From CAYPTI01 sp964413525 [NCBI: uncultured bacterium] (GTDB lineage Bacteria; T1Sed10-126), in contig CAYPTI010000002.1 of NCBI GenBank assembly GCA_964413525.1, positions 3,873 through 12,539 on the forward strand: a stretch of 8,667 nucleotides of DNA. Reading direction: 5' to 3'. Within the stretch, counting starts at the first letter, position 1. Each line of letters begins with the position of its first letter. The position numbers were made by a program, and so were the translations under genes. A model generated the notes under the pieces. That model searched no databases. It was given only the letters and a program-made list of their open reading frames with translations, and was not told where the DNA came from. Below, piece after piece: positions 1-7,134 of the stretch.

Positions 1-2084
1 GATTCTTCCGCCTCGGCTTCGTCAGCGGTTTCGGATTCAGCCTCCGGATCGGATTCGGCCGACTCCCGTCCGGCCTCTCCGTCCGTGGTGGGCGAGGACG
101 GTTTGGAGTCCCCGTCGGAGCGCTCCTCACCGGGTCCCGGTCGGGACTCGGCCGTCGGTTCGTACTCCTCCGTTGAGGGGTCCGATGCTTCCCCGTCGGT
201 CTCGCCCGAACTGACTTCCTCCTCGGGGTCGGGCTGTTCGTCCTCCTCCGGCAGTTCGCCGGTTTCGATGATGGTTTTAATTTCCTCCGCCGAGAGGGTT
301 TCCCGGTCCTTCAGGAGCGACACGACGCGATTCAGGTCGTCCTCGTGATCCTCAAGAATTTGCTGGGCGTTGAACATGGCGCTGTCGATGATCTCGCGGA
401 TGGCGTCGTCAATTTTTTCCGCCGTTTCCTCGCTGTACTCCCGATTCTGAGCCATCTCCTCCCCGAGAAATACGTTGTTGCCGTTGTCCTGATAGGCGAT
501 GTTGCCGATCTCCGGGCTCATGCCCCATTCGAGGACCATCTTCCGGGCCAGCTTGGTGGCCCGGCGCAGATCGTCCTGGGCTCCGTTCGTAATCGAGTTG
601 ATCTTGAGTTCCTCCGCCGCTCGCCCTCCCATCATGACGGCCAGCCGTCCCATCAGATCCTCCCGGGTGTACATCTTTTTTTCCTCCAGGGGCAGTTGCT
701 GAGTGGCACCAAGAGCCTGCCCCCGGGGGATAATGGTCACCTTGTGGACGGGATCGGCGGTGTGGGTGAAGTGAGCCACCAGCGTGTGACCGGCCTCGTG
801 GACCGCCATGGTTTCACGCTCATCCTCGGAAATGGTCATCTCGTCCCGGCGCAGCCCCATCAGGACCTTGTCGCGGGCTTCCTCCACCACGTCCTTGGTG
901 ATGATTTCCCGATCCTCCTCGGCGGAGAGGAGAGCCGCTTCGTTCAGGAGGTTTTCCAGATCGGCGCCGGAGAACCCCGGGGTTCCGCGGGCCAGTTTCT
1001 CCAGATCCACGTCCTCCGACAGGGGTTTGTCCTCCGCGTGGATCTCAAGAATTTTGTGCCGTTCGGAAAACGTCGGCATGTCAAAGGTAACCTGGCGGTC
1101 GAACCGGCCGGGGCGCATGAGGGCCTGATCCAGAATGTCCGGTCGGTTGGTCGCCGCCAGCAGAATGATGCCGGAGTTCGGTTCGAACCCGTCCATTTCG
1201 TTGAGCAGTTGATTCAGGGTTTGTTCCCGTTCGTCGTGACCGCCTCCGACCCCGGTACCCCGTTTCCGACCAACGGAATCAATCTCGTCGATGAAGATGA
1301 TGGCCGGGGCGACTTCCTTGGCCCGTTTGAACAGATCCCGGACCCGGCTGGCCCCGACGCCGACGAACATTTCCATGAAGTCGGACCCGGAGGTCGACAG
1401 GAAGGGAACTTCCGCCTCACCGGCGATGGCGCGTGCCATGAGGGTTTTTCCGGTGCCGGGTGGACCGGTCATGAGGATCCCTTTCGGGATTTCCCCTCCG
1501 ACCCGGTCGAATTTTTCGGGCGACTTCAGGAACTGGACGATCTGGGTCACCTCGTTCTTGGGCCCCTCGTATCCGGCGACGTTGTCGAAGGTAACCGAGG
1601 GTTTCTCCTCGTCGTACAGCTCCGCCTTGCTTTCCCCGACCCCCATCATGCCCCCGCCCATGGAGGACCGTGTGCGCCAGATAAAGTAGACCCACACCCC
1701 AATGATTACCAGGAAGGGGAGCCACCAGATCAGAAAGGAACTCCAGATCCCTTCCTCGTGTTCCCGGGCCGAGATCGTGACCCCCTGGTCCTCAAGCATG
1801 TTGAGGATGCTGGTTTCGCTTCCCTTGGGGGCGGTGGTCACAAACTGGTTGAATTCCTCCCCCTCGGCCCCTTCCACGGGGACACGATATTCCCCTCGTA
1901 TTTCCTGCACGTTGTCCCGTCCGATGATGGTGACGGAATCGATCTGATCGTCGTTCAGGGCCTGGATAAATTCATTATAATTGAGTTCCCGGGCCTCCTC
2001 CGCGTCCGTCATGAACTCGTAGGCGAGCAACGCAATCGCCACGAGAAACACCACGAAGAGGACGCGTTTGGCCGTGTTGGACAT
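1..2084 (-). CDS. ftsH: ATP-dependent zinc metalloprotease FtsH (C-terminus cut by window edge)
   Basis: Membrane-anchored AAA+ protease that extracts and degrades membrane and short-lived cytosolic proteins as a hexamer. The frame is open from the ATG at 2084 to the edge, giving at least 694 residues. In order: TM helix at about 7-23, an extracytoplasmic segment at about 24-113, TM helix at about 116-136, then the AAA module. That module has Walker A GPPGTGKT (207-214), pore motif MFVG (239-242), Walker B IIFIDE (262-267) and a second region of homology with arginines at 324 and 327. The protease domain has the zinc motif HEAGH (429-433), and D505 is the probable third zinc ligand. Family members usually end near 610-650 residues. 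Here, from about 610, there is a Glu/Asp/Ser/Pro-rich low-complexity tail of at least 80 residues with no stop in view. The start is preceded by a weak GGGTGA and a good promoter. Identification is secure; the tail's function is unknown. Confidence 0.97.
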   Translation of the reverse strand, partial: MSNTAKRVLFVVFLVAIALLAYEFMTDAEEARELNYNEFIQALNDDQIDSVTIIGRDNVQEIRGEYRVPVEGAEGEEFNQFVTTAPKGSETSILNMLEDQGVTISAREHEEGIWSSFLIWWLPFLVIIGVWVYFIWRTRSSMGGGMMGVGESKAELYDEEKPSVTFDNVAGYEGPKNEVTQIVQFLKSPEKFDRVGGEIPKGILMTGPPGTGKTLMARAIAGEAEVPFLSTSGSDFMEMFVGVGASRVRDLFKRAKEVAPAIIFIDEIDSVGRKRGTGVGGGHDEREQTLNQLLNEMDGFEPNSGIILLAATNRPDILDQALMRPGRFDRQVTFDMPTFSERHKILEIHAEDKPLSEDVDLEKLARGTPGFSGADLENLLNEAALLSAEEDREIITKDVVEEARDKVLMGLRRDEMTISEDERETMAVHEAGHTLVAHFTHTADPVHKVTIIPRGQALGATQQLPLEEKKMYTREDLMGRLAVMMGGRAAEELKINSITNGAQDDLRRATKLARKMVLEWGMSPEIGNIAYQDNGNNVFLGEEMAQNREYSEETAEKIDDAIREIIDSAMFNAQQILEDHEDDLNRVVSLLKDRETLSAEEIKTIIETGELPEEDEQPDPEEEVSSGETDGEASDPSTEEYEPTAESRPGPGEERSDGDSKPSSPTTDGEAGRESAESDPEAESETADEAEAEE

Positions 2085-2125
2085 GGTCGATTCACCCGAG
2101 TTCGAGGATAAGCGAAAATCCTACA

Positions 2126-2154
2126 ATCATAACGATTATGGGTACAAATTACAA
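2126..2154 (-). promoter_or_regulatory. Predicted sigma70-type promoter for ftsH
   Basis: On the minus strand, TTGTAA (2154-2149, 4 of 6 to the -35 consensus) is followed by exactly 17 bp and then TATGAT (2131-2126, 5 of 6 to the -10 consensus). It lies in a locally AT-rich stretch of an otherwise GC-rich window. Transcription would begin near 2119, leaving a leader of about 35 nt before the ftsH ATG. This is a consensus match only. Confidence 0.6.
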
Positions 2155-2196
2155 AACAAACAAAACAGACCGGAACAAACCGTTCGACCGACCTTC

Positions 2197-2238
2197 CGGG
2201 TGACCCGGCGGGATCGGCGCGGTTCCCGGTGTCACCCG
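2197..2238. repeat. Imperfect inverted repeat (hairpin) in the divergent region
   Basis: CGGGTGAC (2197-2204) pairs perfectly with GTCACCCG (2231-2238). The stem continues inward as CCGG (2205-2208) with CCGG (2226-2229), with a single bulged T at 2230, so about 12 pairs close a 17-nt loop. It lies upstream of the ftsH promoter and upstream of the candidate operon promoter, so it is in neither predicted leader. A terminator is unlikely because no gene ends here and no T-run follows. It could be a regulator site or a structure within an unmapped transcript. Confidence 0.45.
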
Positions 2239-2308
2239 TTTCTGACTCCAACCGCGGGCAGCCATCCGGAAGTTGGGGGACCGGCGGAGTGATCCGTTAA
2301 AAAACCCT

Positions 2309-2338
2309 TTGAACACATCGGATGAGTTCGTGTATTGT
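2309..2338 (+). promoter_or_regulatory. Candidate promoter for the F420 operon
   Basis: TTGAAC (2309-2314, 4 of 6) is followed by 18 bp and TATTGT (2333-2338, 4 of 6). Transcription would start near 2345, giving a leader of about 130 nt that includes the palindrome at 2377-2390. The match is modest, but I found no better pair upstream of the oxidoreductase gene. Confidence 0.3.
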
Positions 2339-2376
2339 TTCGGTTTGACGGATCCACGCTTGCCGGGAAGAGGTGG

Positions 2377-2390
2377 ACGGTCGGGACCGT
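2377..2390. repeat. 14-bp palindrome with a 2-bp centre, possible operator
   Basis: ACGGTC-GG-GACCGT is a perfect inverted repeat with 6-bp arms. The 2-bp centre is too short for an RNA hairpin loop without opening pairs, so a dimeric DNA-binding protein site is the more natural reading. It lies between the candidate promoter and the first operon gene. Its core (2378-2389) resembles a palindrome upstream of the MscS-family gene (7943-7954). Confidence 0.3.
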
Positions 2391-2476
2391 TTCCTTCCCG
2401 TGGGTTCACCTGTAGCCTGTAACCGTTCGTTCCCAACGGGACTCAACTTTATTCTTATGCGAAGGGATTGATCGTC

Positions 2477-3490
2477 ATGCCGGACCTATCCCAGAGGCTG
2501 GGTCTGTACCTCCAGGACAAACACCCGATTCGGGACGGGATGGAATATTCGCAGTACGCGGAGAAGCAGGGGTTTACCGAGGTATGGCAGGCCGAATCCC
2601 GACTGGTCCGGGACGCCATCGTGCCCATGGCGGCCTACGCCGCCGTGACGGAGGAGATCAAAGTCGGGGCGGGGGTAATTAACAACTGGACCCGGAACAT
2701 TGGTCTCCTGGCCTCCACCTTCCTGACGCTGGATGACCTGGCTCCCGACCGCATTATTTGTGGGATCGGGGCCTGGTGGGATCCGCTGGCGGAAAACGTC
2801 GGCATCGATCGAACGAAACCCCTGTCGGCCATGCGCGAGACCATCGAGGTACTGCGACCGCTTCTGGACATGGAGGAGGTCTCCTACGACGGTGAATTCC
2901 ATCAGGTGAACGGGATCAAGCTCGACGTCGTCCACGGCCGGACCGAACCCCGAAACGTACCCATGATGATCGGGGCGACCGGTCCGAAGATGACCCAGCT
3001 CGCCGGGGAAATCGCCGACGGCATCGTGATGAACTACTGCGTTCCGATCGAGAAAAACGACGAGTACATGGAAAACCTCAAGATCGGTGCCCAGCGGGCG
3101 GGCAGGGACCTGGAAGAGATCGACCGCCCCCAGCTGGTGGTCTGCTCGGTGGACGACGACGAGAAGAAGGCCCGTGATGACGCCAAGTCCCTTCTGTGTC
3201 AGTACATCGCCCAGCAGCCTCACATCACCAAAGCCTCGAATACCTCCCAGGAGGTCGTGGACAAGATCCAGGAGATTCTCAGCTGGCCCGCGACCGAGGA
3301 GGAAATCAACCAGGCGAAACACCACGTGCCGGATGGGCTGGTCGATCGGATCACCGCCAGCGGCACTCCCGAACAGGCCATCGCCAAGGTTGAGGAGTAC
3401 ATTGAACACGGTTGTACCTGTCCCATCCTTTATCCCATGGGTGATGATGTGAAGTACATGATTGACGTTTTTTCCGAGCATTACGCATAA
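2477..3490 (+). CDS. LLM-class (luciferase-like) oxidoreductase, probably F420-dependent, Mer-like
   Basis: A 337-residue single-domain TIM-barrel protein of the bacterial luciferase / F420-dependent reductase family, whose best-known member is methylene-H4MPT reductase (Mer). Typical features are the N-terminal YLQD strand (11-14), [12 protein letters not shown] (63-74), TLDDLAPDR (84-92), GIGAWWDPL (96-104) and [18 protein letters not shown] (165-182), which matches the family's cofactor-phosphate-binding region. Acidic residues are abundant. The chosen ATG at 2477 follows GAAGGGA (2461-2467) with 9 nt spacing. The in-frame TTG at 2468 would sit directly against that site, so I rejected it. 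It opens the gene run ahead of cofG, which supports F420 rather than FMN as cofactor. The substrate is unknown: Mer-like C1 chemistry is possible, but the sequence looks more like an uncharacterised haloarchaeal/bacterial subgroup than true Mer, so no symbol is given. Confidence 0.88.
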   Translation: MPDLSQRLGLYLQDKHPIRDGMEYSQYAEKQGFTEVWQAESRLVRDAIVPMAAYAAVTEEIKVGAGVINNWTRNIGLLASTFLTLDDLAPDRIICGIGAWWDPLAENVGIDRTKPLSAMRETIEVLRPLLDMEEVSYDGEFHQVNGIKLDVVHGRTEPRNVPMMIGATGPKMTQLAGEIADGIVMNYCVPIEKNDEYMENLKIGAQRAGRDLEEIDRPQLVVCSVDDDEKKARDDAKSLLCQYIAQQPHITKASNTSQEVVDKIQEILSWPATEEEINQAKHHVPDGLVDRITASGTPEQAIAKVEEYIEHGCTCPILYPMGDDVKYMIDVFSEHYA

Positions 3491-3495
3491 TTCGG

Positions 3496-3540
3496 ACCGG
3501 AGGGTTCGCCGGGACGGTGACGTCCGTTCACCGATCCGGT
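3496..3540 (+). repeat. Nested inverted repeats between the oxidoreductase gene and cofG
   Basis: An outer stem ACCGGA (3496-3501) / TCCGGT (3535-3540) encloses an inner stem CGGTGA (3515-3520) / TCACCG (3528-3533) with a 7-nt loop. It begins 5 nt after the oxidoreductase stop codon, inside the 98-bp gap before cofG. No T-run follows, so it is not a standard intrinsic terminator. A stabilising or partially terminating structure that lowers cofG expression relative to the first gene is possible. Confidence 0.35.
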
Positions 3541-3588
3541 TGCACCCCCCCGACCGAGCCAATCTACCCGTGGAGAAGGTGTGATTGA

Positions 3589-4665
3589 ATGATACCCGGA
3601 GAGGACCGGTACGACCTGAATCTTTCGTACGAATTCTCCGACGACGAAATCCGCCGGGCCCTGAGGGTGCGTCCGGACGACGTCAAACCCCGGTCCCGGA
3701 TCAGTTTCTGTAAGAACGTGTTTCTTCCGTTGACCACCGCCTGTCGGTACACCTGTACCTACTGCACGTACTTCGACGTGCCGGGCGAGGCCAGTTTGAT
3801 GAGCCGGGAGGAGGTTCATCAGGGTCTGGAACGGGGGCGCCAGGCCGGTTGCCGGGAAGCCCTGTTTACGTTTGGAGACAAACCGGACGAACGGTACGAG
3901 GCCATTCACGACGAACTTTCCCGCCGGGGATACGACAGCATCCTGGAGTTTCTCTACCGGGCCTGTGAGTGGGCCATGGACTACGGACTCGTTCCGCACT
4001 CGAACCCCGGCGACCTGACGTACGACGAGATGAACCGGTTGCGGGAGGTCAACGGCTCCATGGGGGTGATGCTGGAAACCACGGCCGACGTGGACGCCCA
4101 CGCCGGCCCCCGAACGAAATCCCCCGCCCAGCGATTGCGCACCCTGGAGTTCGCCGGTCAGCTGAAGATTCCCTTTACCACGGGCATCCTGGTCGGGATC
4201 GGTGAGGACTGGAGGGATCGGGCTCGCAGCCTTCTGGCCATCCGAAAACTCCACCGGGAATACGGCCACATCCAGGAGGTTATTATCCAGAACGTGGTTC
4301 CGAACCAGCGATCGTCCTTCGACGGTCCTTCGGTTCCTGATCTCAGGCGGGTCGTGGCCATGGCTCGCACCCTCCTGCCGGAGGAGGTGGGGGTGCAATC
4401 ACCTCCGAACCTGGCTCCGGTGGAGGACCTGTTTGACTGCGGACTCGACGACCTGGGAGGAGTTTCGCCGGTGACCGACGATTACATCAACCCGGATTAC
4501 CAGTGGCCCCAGATCGAACGGCTTGAAGCCATGGCCCGTGAGCACGGGTTCGAACTGGTGGAGAGAGGACCGGTCTATCCCCGGTACCTCGAACGTCCCG
4601 GCTGGGTTACCCCGGCCGTGGAACGAACTCAACCCACGGAGGAAGGTGTCCCCGTTGCCGGATAA
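3589..4665 (+). CDS. cofG: Fo synthase subunit 1, radical-SAM enzyme CofG
   Basis: 7,8-Didemethyl-8-hydroxy-5-deazariboflavin (Fo) synthase subunit 1. It works with CofH to convert a tyrosine-derived adduct of 5-amino-6-ribitylamino-uracil into Fo, the chromophore of F420. The protein has 358 residues, normal for stand-alone CofG. The radical-SAM motif ACRYTCTYC supplies C52, C56 and C59 for the 4Fe-4S cluster. The downstream FTFGDKPDERY and the PHSNPGDLT, MLETTAD and GILVGIGED segments are all typical of CofG. The ATG at 3589 follows GGAGAAGGTG (3572-3581) at 7 nt. cofH follows almost at once, so the two subunits should be co-translated. In actinobacteria they are fused as FbiC; here they are separate, as in archaea and some bacteria. 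No key residue is missing. Confidence 0.96.
   Translation: MIPGEDRYDLNLSYEFSDDEIRRALRVRPDDVKPRSRISFCKNVFLPLTTACRYTCTYCTYFDVPGEASLMSREEVHQGLERGRQAGCREALFTFGDKPDERYEAIHDELSRRGYDSILEFLYRACEWAMDYGLVPHSNPGDLTYDEMNRLREVNGSMGVMLETTADVDAHAGPRTKSPAQRLRTLEFAGQLKIPFTTGILVGIGEDWRDRARSLLAIRKLHREYGHIQEVIIQNVVPNQRSSFDGPSVPDLRRVVAMARTLLPEEVGVQSPPNLAPVEDLFDCGLDDLGGVSPVTDDYINPDYQWPQIERLEAMAREHGFELVERGPVYPRYLERPGWVTPAVERTQPTEEGVPVAG
4638..4646 (+). promoter_or_regulatory. Shine-Dalgarno site inside the cofG 3' end
   Basis: GGAGGAAGG lies in the last codons of cofG. It ends 8 nt before an in-frame TTG at 4655, which would give a cofH start overlapping the cofG stop by 11 bp. It is 32 nt from the ATG at 4679, too far for direct use. 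Either cofH starts at TTG 4655, adding 8 residues, or ribosomes finishing cofG at 4665 re-start at the ATG 13 nt later. This site decides between the two. Confidence 0.5.
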
Positions 4666-4678
4666 CTTTTCAACCCGG

Positions 4679-6043
4679 ATGAACATTCCCCGGGAGGACT
4701 ATGATTTTGCCGTCCTACCCGAAACCCCCTCCGGAGTCACGTTCCGATCGGCTCTCCGCCGGGCTCGAAAGGGGATCCGGTTGCGGGTGGAGGACGGGAT
4801 CGAATTGATGACCGCCGGAACCGACCGGGAAGGAATCGATCCGGAACGGAAACAGCGGGTCCTGGACCTGGCCGACGAGCGGCGAGCGGAAGTTGCGGGG
4901 GACCGGGTGACCTTCGTGGCCAACCTGAACAACAACGTAACCACCGCCTGCAACATCGGGTGCCTGTTCTGCAACTTCAAGGACCCGGCGCATCGATTTC
5001 GTTCCGAGTACGACGGATCGAACGAAGGGTTCACCAAGACCCCGGAGGATTCCCGGGACATCGTCCGGGAACACGTTCGTCGGGGGATTTACGAGGTGTG
5101 TTCGGTCAGCGGACTTCACCCCGCGCTGGCGTTGAACGAAGACCACCGGGACCGGCTGGAAACGGATCCGGTGAACTACGAACCGACGGAGACGTTTGAT
5201 CGGGACCCCGGAACCTACGTCGATCAGATGCGGGCCATGAGCGTCGACGGAGTTCACGTTCACTCCATGACCCCGGAGGAGGCCAGTCACGCCCGACGCG
5301 GAACGGACTGGTCGTACGAACGCGTCTACGAGACCCTCGCCCGCGCCGGGCTCGACTCCGTTCCGGGAACCGCGGCGGAAATCCTTGTGGACGAAGTCCG
5401 GGACGTGATCTGCCCGGGCAAGATCGGGACGGAGGAGTGGATGGACGCCATGCGAGCCGCCGCACGGGTGGGGCTCCCCATGACTTCGACCATCATGTAC
5501 GGCCACGTCGAAAACGAGGCCCACCGGGTCCACCATTTGAAACGTATTCGTGATCTGCAGGAGGAGACCGGGTCCATTACGGAATTTGTCCCGTTGAAGT
5601 TCATTTATCCGGAAACCCCGCTCTACGAACGGGATATGGTCTCCGGTTCCTCGACCTCCGACGAAGACGAACTGATGATCGCCGTGTCCAGGCTGTTTCT
5701 GGACAACATCGACAACATCCAGTCGAGCTGGGTGAAGTACGGGGACGAGAAGGGGTTGGACATGCTTGAATGCGGAGCGAATGATTTTATGGGTACCCTG
5801 CTGTCGGAGGAAATTACTCGCCGGGCCGGCGGGAGCTACGGTGAGTTTCGGTCCTTCCAGGATTACCGGAACATGATCCGGGAACGAGGCCGGATCCCCT
5901 GCGAGCGAAGCACCGATTATCAGAAGTTCAATCCGATTAACGGGACCGATCCCCCCGGTCCGACCCTGGGACCGCACGCCGACGGTACCCCCTTGCTCAA
6001 GGATCTCGAGCAGCCCGATGAGGCAACCCGTGCACCATGCTGA
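4679..6043 (+). CDS. cofH: Fo synthase subunit 2, radical-SAM enzyme CofH
   Basis: 5-Amino-6-(D-ribitylamino)uracil--L-tyrosine 4-hydroxyphenyl transferase. It cleaves tyrosine by radical chemistry and joins the fragment to the ribityl-uracil that CofG then cyclises to Fo. From the ATG it has 454 residues. The motif ACNIGCLFCNF gives cluster cysteines C91, C95 and C98. SVSGLHPAL, VHVHSMTPEEA, AGLDSVPGTAAEILVDEVR and PGKIGTEEW are CofH landmarks. It is longer than archaeal CofH of about 360 residues. The extra length includes a segment after the GLHP motif (about residues 145-178) rich in Asp, Glu and Pro, and a C-terminal tail of about 30 residues. The ATG at 4679 fits the usual N-terminus but has no Shine-Dalgarno of its own; TTG at 4655 does. 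The 3' end overlaps cofD by 7 bp. Function is confident; only the start is open. Confidence 0.95.
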   Translation: MNIPREDYDFAVLPETPSGVTFRSALRRARKGIRLRVEDGIELMTAGTDREGIDPERKQRVLDLADERRAEVAGDRVTFVANLNNNVTTACNIGCLFCNFKDPAHRFRSEYDGSNEGFTKTPEDSRDIVREHVRRGIYEVCSVSGLHPALALNEDHRDRLETDPVNYEPTETFDRDPGTYVDQMRAMSVDGVHVHSMTPEEASHARRGTDWSYERVYETLARAGLDSVPGTAAEILVDEVRDVICPGKIGTEEWMDAMRAAARVGLPMTSTIMYGHVENEAHRVHHLKRIRDLQEETGSITEFVPLKFIYPETPLYERDMVSGSSTSDEDELMIAVSRLFLDNIDNIQSSWVKYGDEKGLDMLECGANDFMGTLLSEEITRRAGGSYGEFRSFQDYRNMIRERGRIPCERSTDYQKFNPINGTDPPGPTLGPHADGTPLLKDLEQPDEATRAPC

Positions 6044-7029
6044 CCGTGCTTTCCGGAGGAACCGGAGGCTGTAAACTGCTGGACGGGATCCACCGGCTGG
6101 ACCGGATTGATCCGCTGGAACTCCGGGTTGTGGTCAACACCGGGGACGACGTCGAAATTTCCGGCAACATGGTCTGCCCGGACCTGGACAGCGTCCTGTA
6201 TACCCTGGCCGGTCTCATCGACACCGGCGGCTGGTTCGGGATCCAGGACGACACCTTTCACACTCACCAGGCGATCCGGAACCACAGCCCTCACCAATCA
6301 AGAGGATTTGAACTCCCACCGGAACGACAGACCGACGGTCGCCCCCTGGCCAGGAACCGTCGGTTCTCCGGTACGGCGGAATTTATGGCGATCGGGGATC
6401 GCGACCGGGCCACGCACATCCTCCGGACGTCGCTCCTGGACGAGGGGGAAACCCTCACGGGAGCCATGTCGATCCTTGCCGATTCGTTCGGGGTCCACGC
6501 TCACGTCCTTCCGATGAGCAACGATCCGGTCAGCACGGTTATCAAGAGCGGAGACGAACGGCTCCACTTTCAGGAATTCTGGGTGGCCCGGGACGGGGAT
6601 CCGGAGGTCGATGGAGTGGAATTTTTGGGCATCGAGGAGGCCCATCCCACCGGGGCCGTCGAAACCGCCGTGAACAACCCGGTCCTCGTTTCGCCCTCCA
6701 ACCCCGTCACGAGCATTGGACCCATCCTGGACCTGCCGGGCGTTCGAGAAAGGCTTGAGGATACGGTTGTCCTGGCGGTTTCTCCGTTTCTCGACCGGAG
6801 TGCGTTCTCGGGGCCAGCCGATAAATTTTTGAAAGCTCGTGAATTGTCACCGGGGACCGAGGGTTTGCTCGAACTGTACGAAGATTTCCTGGACGGCATT
6901 GTGATCCACGAAGAGGACCCCGTCGAACCCTCCCTTCCGACCCTGCGAACCGATACCATGATGAACAGCCCGGAGGATCGAACACGGGTGGCCAGCGAAT
7001 GCGTCGACTGGATCCACCGGCTGGTTTGA
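6037..7029 (+). CDS. cofD: 2-phospho-L-lactate transferase CofD (FbiA-type)
   Basis: Transfers the phospholactyl-type moiety from the CofC product (a GDP-activated acid) to Fo, giving F420-0 or its dehydro form; the natural acid cannot be told from sequence. The protein has 330 residues, close to the family's 300-330. Visible motifs are SGGTGGCKLLDG (6-17) for nucleotide binding, VVNTGDDVEISGNMVCPDLDS (32-52) with the metal-binding Asp near 49, WFGIQDDTF (66-74), GDRDRATH (120-127), LPMSNDPVST (158-167) and SPSNPVTSIGPI (219-230). A stretch at about 82-115, absent from methanogen CofD as I remember it, precedes GDRDRATH and resembles the haloarchaeal insert. The ATG overlaps the cofH stop (ATGCTGA), so translation is probably coupled; TGAGG lies 13 nt upstream. 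Confidence 0.95.
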   Translation: MLTVLSGGTGGCKLLDGIHRLDRIDPLELRVVVNTGDDVEISGNMVCPDLDSVLYTLAGLIDTGGWFGIQDDTFHTHQAIRNHSPHQSRGFELPPERQTDGRPLARNRRFSGTAEFMAIGDRDRATHILRTSLLDEGETLTGAMSILADSFGVHAHVLPMSNDPVSTVIKSGDERLHFQEFWVARDGDPEVDGVEFLGIEEAHPTGAVETAVNNPVLVSPSNPVTSIGPILDLPGVRERLEDTVVLAVSPFLDRSAFSGPADKFLKARELSPGTEGLLELYEDFLDGIVIHEEDPVEPSLPTLRTDTMMNSPEDRTRVASECVDWIHRLV

Positions 7030-7081
7030 CCGGTTCCGGATCGAACTCGCGCAAATGAAATGTTCATGTGGACGTTCGGAT

Positions 7082-7098
7082 GCCGACGGCCGGTCGGC
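7082..7098 (+). repeat. Short hairpin upstream of the Dus-like gene
   Basis: GCCGAC (7082-7087) and GTCGGC (7093-7098) form a perfect 6-bp stem around the loop GGCCG. It lies in the 105-bp gap after cofD and 19 nt before the ribosome-binding site of the next gene. A T-run is lacking. The same gap holds a small AT-rich palindrome ATGAA-ATG-TTCAT (7055-7067). Functional status is unknown. Confidence 0.3.
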
Positions 7099-7134
7099 TG
7101 ACGGAGCGAGTACCGAGAAGGAGAGATTTCAGAC

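Larger units (their letters stand above)
2085..2476. other. Divergent intergenic region between ftsH and the F420 operon
   Basis: These 392 bp separate the ftsH start (minus) from the oxidoreductase start (plus), so both transcription units should be controlled here. The ftsH-proximal part (about 2105-2165) is AT-rich and holds the ftsH promoter. The rest is GC-rich and contains a hairpin (2197-2238), a candidate + strand promoter (2309-2338), a palindrome (2377-2390), the direct repeat CCTGTA at 2409-2414 and 2416-2421, and a short inverted repeat CCGTT/AACGG (2423-2427, 2435-2439). I see no convincing gene, tRNA or known riboswitch. The short open frames crossing it lack start signals and family resemblance. 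Confidence 0.6.

Noticed and set aside
134-147. Palindrome GTCCCG-GT-CGGGAC resembling the possible operators
   Set aside because: It lies inside the coding sequence for the FtsH tail and matches only part of the shared core. Such palindromes are expected by chance at this base composition.
345-2111. A 588-codon open frame on + opposite ftsH
   Set aside because: It lies entirely antisense to a gene with complete FtsH motifs. Its translation is rich in His, Gly, Pro and Val with no family resemblance, as expected from reverse-reading of GC-rich codons.
2341-2440. Possible tRNA suggested by GGGTTCACC near 2402
   Set aside because: The sequence lacks the second invariant A of the T-loop, and no acceptor or anticodon stem can be drawn around it.
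2486-3562. A 358-codon open frame on - opposite the oxidoreductase gene
   Set aside because: It is antisense to a gene with clear luciferase-like family motifs. Its own translation shows no domain and simply mirrors the sense codons.
3481-4398. A 305-codon open frame on - opposite cofG
   Set aside because: It is an antisense shadow of a gene with an intact radical-SAM motif. No family features were seen.
4523-4678. Upstream ATG at 4523 as the cofH start
   Set aside because: It would overlap cofG by over 140 bp and add residues that are only cofG read in another frame. The starts at 4655 and 4679 fit the family far better.
4715-5977. A 420-codon open frame on - opposite cofH
   Set aside because: It is an antisense shadow of cofH. 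The codon bias leaves few reverse stops, there is no credible ribosome-binding site, and the protein composition is unnatural.
7026-7061. Internal promoter after cofD, from TTGACC at 7026-7031
   Set aside because: The -35 match is good, but no acceptable -10 lies 15-19 bp downstream; the only AT-rich candidate, TGAAAT, is 24 bp away.
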